From contig JAICHT010000106.1 in assembly GCA_025924755.1 (NCBI GenBank), positions 1-10,741 on the forward strand: DNA of 10,741 nucleotides. Reading direction: 5' to 3'. The position numbers were made by a program, and so were the translations under genes. The notes beneath the pieces are model-generated. The model saw only the letters and a program-made list of their open reading frames with translations, searched no databases and was not told where the DNA came from. Below are positions 7,139 through 10,741 of the stretch, piece by piece; the first letter of the stretch is position 1; each line of letters starts with the position of its first letter. Source of the stretch: Chitinophagaceae bacterium (GTDB taxonomy: Bacteria > Bacteroidota > Bacteroidia > Chitinophagales > Chitinophagaceae).

Positions 7139-7852
7139 TCATTTTTGATTTATAGGTGTTTCTATAATAAGAAATTCCGAATCTTGCAGGCAACTGATAT
7201 CAATAGTATCTGTTTGCCAGATGCCGATCGCGTCCCTTTCTTTTATAACCATACCAGCAATTTTAATATCGCCTTTTATAGCAAAAACAAACAGGCATTT
7301 GTTCGTTGGATTGAAATGATAATTGATCGTTTGCCCTACATCAAAAAGACCCATACTCAATTTGGAATTTTGATTGATCCAGCAATGCTCTAAGCCTTCT
7401 TCACCTGATACAATTGTTGTTAATTTGTTGTGACGGGAGGTTTTAGGAAAACTTCGGTACTGGTATCGCGGCCGGATATTCTGCTGTTTGGATTGTATCC
7501 ATATTTGTAAAAAATTTACTTCCTCTTCACCTACATTATGTTCTTCATGAAATAAGCCGCTTCCGGCGCTCATTATCTGTACGCCGTCTTCTTCCACAAT
7601 ATTTTTATATCCCAGGTTATCAATATGATCCATTTTTCCCCTGAGCATAATGGAGATGATTTCCATATTGATATGCGGATGAATGCCAAAGCCTTTTTTG
7701 GTTTGAATAAAATCGTCGTTAAATGCTACAAGAGTTCCAAATGCTGATTTCGTCGGATCGCAAAAATCACTAAAGCTAAAAAAGAAATTACTTTGAAGCC
7801 AGTCAGACTGTTTTTTACCTCTTTCACTGGCCGGGAACAATTTTGTTTGCAT
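7139..7852 (-). CDS. Pirin family protein (divergent copy)
   Basis: This 237-residue cytoplasmic bicupin of the pirin/YhhW type is collinear with the neighbouring pirin over the first 135 or so residues. The four metal ligands of the N-terminal cupin are all present: His58 and His60 in HPHINME, and His102 and Glu104 in FHEEHN. They correspond to His57, His59, His101 and Glu103 of E. coli YhhW. The family signatures QIMSAGSG (92-99) and FLQIWI (114-119) are clear. E. coli YhhW and human pirin have quercetin 2,3-dioxygenase activity; the natural substrate here is unknown. Compared with the neighbour it has lost common family residues, for example FHEEHN instead of VHSEKN and DFCDP instead of GYYDP, so it is the more diverged copy. 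It starts 36 bases after the other pirin, which suggests co-transcription. Confidence 0.9.
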   Translation of the reverse strand: MQTKLFPASERGKKQSDWLQSNFFFSFSDFCDPTKSAFGTLVAFNDDFIQTKKGFGIHPHINMEIISIMLRGKMDHIDNLGYKNIVEEDGVQIMSAGSGLFHEEHNVGEEEVNFLQIWIQSKQQNIRPRYQYRSFPKTSRHNKLTTIVSGEEGLEHCWINQNSKLSMGLFDVGQTINYHFNPTNKCLFVFAIKGDIKIAGMVIKERDAIGIWQTDTIDISCLQDSEFLIIETPINQK

Positions 7853-7888
7853 TTAATTTATTTTTGGCATATTAAAATAGGGAGCATA

Positions 7889-8599
7889 TTACGCCATCGG
7901 CACTTCCATCAATAAAATCTCTGCGTCAGTTGTTGCCTGTATGGTTAATTTATTTTCATCAGTTATTCCCAATCCATCACGGCGGTCTAGTGGTATATTA
8001 TTAATCGTAACTTCTCCATCTAACAGGAAGGCATATACGCCGTTTCCTTGTTCTTTTACCGCATACTCCAGTTCAATACCCTTGTCTAATTTTCCAAGGC
8101 TAAACCACGCATTCTGATATATATTAACACCTTCTTTAGCACCTATCGGCGAAACAACTACCTGCAGCTTGTTATGCTTATCTTGTTCACTAAACGTTGT
8201 CTGATCGTAGCGGGGCTTTACATTTTTTTGATTAGGAATTACCCATATCTGTAAAAACTTTACAGGTTGTTTTGCATCTTCATTTTTCTCTGAATGCACT
8301 ATTCCGGTGCCGGCGCTCATTACCTGCACATCACCCTGCCGTATCACTTGCCTGGTGCCGGTATTGTCCTGGTGCTCCAAATTGCCTTCCAGTGGAATGG
8401 AAATTATTTCCATATTGTCATGCGGGTGCCTGCCAAAACCCATTCCTCCATCAACCGTATCATCGTTTAATACCCGTAAAGCACCAAAGTGAATGCGGGT
8501 AGGATCGTAGTAGCCTGCAAAACTGAAGGTATGCCAGCTATTAAGCCATCCGTGATAGGCATGGCCGCGGGTAGCCGCTTTGTGTAATATCGTTGCCAT
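7889..8599 (-). CDS. Pirin family protein (canonical copy)
   Basis: This 236-residue bicupin has the full pirin/YhhW signature. RHPHDNMEIISI carries His58 and His60, EHQDN lies at 75-79, QVMSAGTGI at 92-100, VHSEKN carries His102 and Glu104, and FLQIWVIP is at 115-122. The two His pairs and the Glu bind iron or another divalent metal, and family members oxidise flavonols such as quercetin. The C-terminal cupin (about 145-236) lacks comparable ligands, as is usual. Only 4 bases separate its ATG from the stop of the upstream flavin reductase, so the two are almost certainly translated from one mRNA. There is no Shine-Dalgarno sequence; the leader is A/T-rich. The pairing with a flavin reductase suggests a role in redox or aromatic-compound stress, which is inference. 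Confidence 0.94.
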   Translation of the reverse strand: MATILHKAATRGHAYHGWLNSWHTFSFAGYYDPTRIHFGALRVLNDDTVDGGMGFGRHPHDNMEIISIPLEGNLEHQDNTGTRQVIRQGDVQVMSAGTGIVHSEKNEDAKQPVKFLQIWVIPNQKNVKPRYDQTTFSEQDKHNKLQVVVSPIGAKEGVNIYQNAWFSLGKLDKGIELEYAVKEQGNGVYAFLLDGEVTINNIPLDRRDGLGITDENKLTIQATTDAEILLMEVPMA

Positions 8600-8603
8600 A
8601 TTT

Positions 8604-9149
8604 TTATTTTTTATCGTTTATTTTATTGGCCAGCCACAAAAATTCGGTTACAAATAGTTGTACACTTTTTTCAAATGTGGGGTCAATAAGTTCCGATTGT
8701 TCATTAAATTTTTTATCTACAAAAGGCGTCACTAACATATAAGGAGAAGCAATGCCAAACAGTGCAGACACGAGCAACTGTAATTGCTGCGCTGCCCGTA
8801 TACCACCCAATGCGCCGGGCGATGCAGTTACAATGCCAAAACTTTTATGGCGCTGCTTTGGAAAGTGGTCCAGTAAATTCTTAAGGCAAGCCGTATAGCT
8901 TCCATTGTATTCAGGGCTTACCAATATAAATGCGTCTGCGGCAAACATCCGTTCTGCTACAGGCTTCATGTCTTCTGGAGCATCAGCTGCGGAGGGCAGT
9001 ACATTTTCCAGTATTGGAATATCAACTTCCCGCATATCAATCAACCCGGCATCATTGCCGATCGCTAAAAAATAATTTTGCAGGTACTTGGCTACTCTTA
9101 CCGTGGTGCTGATGGATCTTGAACTTCCGGATATTATTTCTATACGCAT
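8604..9149 (-). CDS. NADPH-dependent FMN reductase family flavoprotein
   Basis: This 181-residue flavodoxin-fold protein belongs to the NADPH-dependent FMN reductase / quinone or azo reductase family (PF03358). It binds FMN and passes electrons from NAD(P)H to quinones, nitro compounds or metals. The phosphate-binding loop GSSRSISTT lies at residues 8-16. SPEYNGSYT (78-86) is the flavin-contacting motif, and TASPGALGGIRA (108-119) follows the fourth strand. Length matches the family (about 175-190), and there is no signal peptide, so it is cytoplasmic. It is the first gene of the minus-strand operon running into the two pirins, and it is divergent from the glycosylasparaginase gene. ATG at 9149 is the only good start. 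The ATGTTTAAACAT palindrome lies 14 bases upstream of the start and could be its operator. Confidence 0.92.
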   Translation of the reverse strand: MRIEIISGSSRSISTTVRVAKYLQNYFLAIGNDAGLIDMREVDIPILENVLPSAADAPEDMKPVAERMFAADAFILVSPEYNGSYTACLKNLLDHFPKQRHKSFGIVTASPGALGGIRAAQQLQLLVSALFGIASPYMLVTPFVDKKFNEQSELIDPTFEKSVQLFVTEFLWLANKINDKK

Positions 9150-9162
9150 AATTGTAAATTCA

Positions 9163-9174
9163 ATGTTTAAACAT
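9163..9174. promoter_or_regulatory. Perfect palindrome ATGTTTAAACAT, candidate operator
   Basis: This 12-base perfect palindrome lies in the 99-base region between the divergent flavin reductase start (9149) and the asparaginase start (9249). It is 13 bases before the reductase ATG, where a repressor could block transcription or initiation. A second inverted repeat, ATCATT (9180-9185) with AATGAT (9198-9203), lies next to it. In AT-rich DNA such a palindrome may also arise by chance. Confidence 0.35.
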
Positions 9175-9248
9175 CAAAAATCATTCCTTTCATAAAAAAT
9201 GATATTTTGTCACTTTGTTTTATATTACCTTTTATTAAATCAAACTTC

Positions 9249-10262
9249 ATGCTTAATCGCAGAACATTCCTACAGTCTTCTTTGTTTACATCTGCTTCTA
9301 TTTTCATTAAAAAAACGGTAATAGGGGCAGCCTCTCCAAAGAAACGCAATAAACCTTTAGTAATATCAACCTGGGAGCCAAATGTAACTGCCAATGCGGA
9401 AGCATGGAAAATTTTAGGAAAAGGAGGCAAAGCTATAGATGCGGTAGAAGCAGGTGTGCAAATTCCGGAAGCAAATCCTCACGATCAAAGTGTTGGTTAT
9501 GGCGGCTTGCCCGACAGAGATGGTAAAGTAACACTGGACGCATGCATTATGGATGAAACCGGCAACTGTGGCGGCGTTGTGTTCCTGGAGTATATTGTTC
9601 ATCCTATAAAGGTGGCAAGACTGGTAATGGACAAAACGCCTCACGTATTACTTGCAGGAGAAGGGGCTTTACAGTTTGCGCTGGAAAATGGTTTTAAAAA
9701 AGAAAATCTGTTAACGCCGGAAAGCGAAAAAGCTTGGAAAGACTGGCTTAAAACTTCAAAGTACGACCCAATGACTATACCCAAATTATTACAGGAAAAA
9801 GATTTAAAAGATGGACGGGGACAGCAACATAATCACGATACTATTGGTATGATTGCATTGGATGAAGCGGGTAATTTAAGCGGCGCCTGCACCACCAGCG
9901 GCATGGCATATAAGATGCGGGGTCGGGTAGGAGATTCACCTATTATTGGCGCCGGACTATTTGTAGATAATGAAGTAGGTGCTGCTACATCTACCGGAGT
10001 CGGGGAAGAAGTAATACGCATCTGCGGCTCACATACGGTAGTAGAGTATATGCGGATGGGATTGAGCCCGGATGAAGCTTGCAAGAAAACCGTAGAACGG
10101 ATTGCAAAGAAAAGAGGTGATAAAGCAAATGACTTACAAGTAGGATTTATTGCAGTAAATACAAATGGTGATATTGGCGGATATGCCCTGCAAAAAGGAT
10201 TTACCTACGCCGTACAAACAACTGAAGGCAGCAAAGTATATCATTCAAAAAGTATGTTTTAG
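9249..10262 (+). CDS. N4-(beta-N-acetylglucosaminyl)-L-asparaginase (glycosylasparaginase), Tat-exported
   Basis: This 337-residue N-terminal-nucleophile hydrolase cleaves the bond between Asn and the first GlcNAc of N-glycans, once the peptide is trimmed away, giving aspartate and 1-amino-GlcNAc. Autocleavage between Asp197 and Thr198 in NHDTIGM makes alpha and beta chains, and Thr198 is the nucleophile. In the Elizabethkingia (Flavobacterium) meningosepticum enzyme Thr152, Thr170, Arg180 and Asp183 form the active site. Here Thr216, Arg226 and Asp229 fall at exactly the same offsets (18, 28, 31) from Thr198. Trp42 in STWEP matches its substrate-binding Trp11. ATG at 9249 gives NRRTFLQSS, a twin-arginine signal followed by a hydrophobic stretch to about residue 28. 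An in-frame TTG at 9207 would bury that signal, so I reject it. cutC starts 58 bases downstream on the same strand. Confidence 0.95.
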   Translation: MLNRRTFLQSSLFTSASIFIKKTVIGAASPKKRNKPLVISTWEPNVTANAEAWKILGKGGKAIDAVEAGVQIPEANPHDQSVGYGGLPDRDGKVTLDACIMDETGNCGGVVFLEYIVHPIKVARLVMDKTPHVLLAGEGALQFALENGFKKENLLTPESEKAWKDWLKTSKYDPMTIPKLLQEKDLKDGRGQQHNHDTIGMIALDEAGNLSGACTTSGMAYKMRGRVGDSPIIGAGLFVDNEVGAATSTGVGEEVIRICGSHTVVEYMRMGLSPDEACKKTVERIAKKRGDKANDLQVGFIAVNTNGDIGGYALQKGFTYAVQTTEGSKVYHSKSMF

Positions 10263-10320
10263 GGAAAGAGAAAAACTATACAATACCCTTAAGTTTTAAT
10301 ATATAGTGTAAAAGTTTATT

Positions 10321-10741
10321 TTGAAATATACTATCGAAATTGCCACAAACGATTTTACAACAGCAAGGGCGGCCTACGAAGGCGGCGCAGACCGGATCGA
10401 ATTGTGCACCGCATTGAGCGAAGGTGGATTGACACCTTCTTTTGGATTAATACAACAGTGCAGGAAAGAATTTTCTCTACCTATTTTTCCTATTGTTCGC
10501 CCACGGAGCGGTGATTTTTTATATACAGATGAAGAATTTGATATTATAAAGAAAGATGCCCTTTTATGTAAGCAATTGGGTTGTGATGGAGTGGTAATTG
10601 GTTTTTTAAATAAGGACGGAACTATAAATAAAAAGTACACAGCCACAATTGTTGATATGGTATATCCGTTGGAGGTAACGTTTCACCGTGCCTTTGACCG
10701 GTGTGTCCGTCCTTTTGAAGCATTGGATGATATCGTAGAAG
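10321..10741 (+). CDS. cutC: CutC family protein, 3' end beyond window
   Basis: The reading frame from 10321 stays open to the window edge (140 codons of about 245). It shows the CutC signature in order: GGADRIELC (residues 21-29), EGGLTPSFG, then IVRPRSGDFLY with the Arg-rich loop, LGCDGVVIGFLN, and VTFHRAFDRC. CutC is a cytoplasmic TIM-barrel protein first linked to copper tolerance in E. coli, a role later disputed; no enzymatic reaction is established. The start must be TTG at 10321. An in-frame stop lies at 10309 and no ATG occurs before the first conserved strand, which begins KYTIEIA directly. It follows the glycosylasparaginase gene by 58 bases with no strong terminator between, so the two are probably one transcript. 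Confidence 0.93.
   Translation, partial: MKYTIEIATNDFTTARAAYEGGADRIELCTALSEGGLTPSFGLIQQCRKEFSLPIFPIVRPRSGDFLYTDEEFDIIKKDALLCKQLGCDGVVIGFLNKDGTINKKYTATIVDMVYPLEVTFHRAFDRCVRPFEALDDIVE

Noticed and set aside
9207..9248. Longer asparaginase with a TTG start at 9207
   Set aside because: It would put 14 residues before the twin-arginine signal. ATG at 9249 places that signal at the N-terminus as expected.
10275..10307. ACTATA/TATAGT inverted repeat between the asparaginase gene and cutC
   Set aside because: The stem is short and interrupted, the spacer is 21 bases and there is no T run, so I do not call it a terminator.
10374..10646. 90-codon minus-strand frame at the right edge
   Set aside because: It is antisense to the clear CutC coding region.
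1..10741. CRISPR arrays, insertion sequences, phage or plasmid genes, foreign base composition
   Set aside because: I looked for spaced direct repeats, transposase or integrase motifs and sharp changes in composition and found none.

Overview
The window looks like the chromosome of a Bacteroidota bacterium, most likely from the Chitinophagaceae or a near relative. The base composition is moderately AT-rich. Genes lack Shine-Dalgarno sequences and have A-rich leaders, and the tRNA has a Bacteroidota-type -7 element (TAnnTTTG). The gene set is also typical of the group: a NagB/PIG-L fusion, a secreted GH20 hexosaminidase, tandem pirins, and a Tat-exported glycosylasparaginase next to cutC. I see no insertion sequence, phage gene, CRISPR array or compositional break.

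Left part (1-660, minus-strand features). Bases 1-200 hold nothing I can support. They are followed by a rho-independent terminator, tRNA-Arg(ACG) with its promoter, a second terminator, and a small exported Lys/His-rich protein (427-615).

Middle part (669-7055, minus). The NagB/PIG-L fusion lies downstream of a secreted GH20 beta-N-acetylhexosaminidase. A 181-base gap between them carries two abutting imperfect hairpins. Upstream of GH20 is a strong hairpin terminator (5100-5137). It closes a transcript ending in a secreted serine hydrolase of the CocE / alpha-amino-acid ester hydrolase type.

Right part. A tight minus-strand operon (FMN reductase, pirin, second pirin, 7139-9149) probably reads on toward the CocE-type gene. 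It is divergent from a plus-strand unit, N4-(beta-N-acetylglucosaminyl)-L-asparaginase followed by cutC, which runs off the right edge. A perfect 12-base palindrome sits in the divergent intergenic region.

Taken together, at least three genes point to salvage of N-acetylglucosamine from chitin or N-glycoprotein debris. The exported GH20 releases terminal GlcNAc. The Tat-exported glycosylasparaginase splits GlcNAc-Asn stubs. The cytoplasmic NagB/PIG-L fusion could deacetylate and deaminate the imported amino sugar. The secreted aminopeptidase-like esterase could act on the peptide part. The pirin/flavin-reductase operon looks like a separate redox or electrophile-stress unit. Most genes here are conserved family members; the less explained points are the PIG-L fusion's substrate, the possible non-copper role of CutC, the structured intergenic element at 2651-2721, and the tertiary-pair swap in the tRNA.
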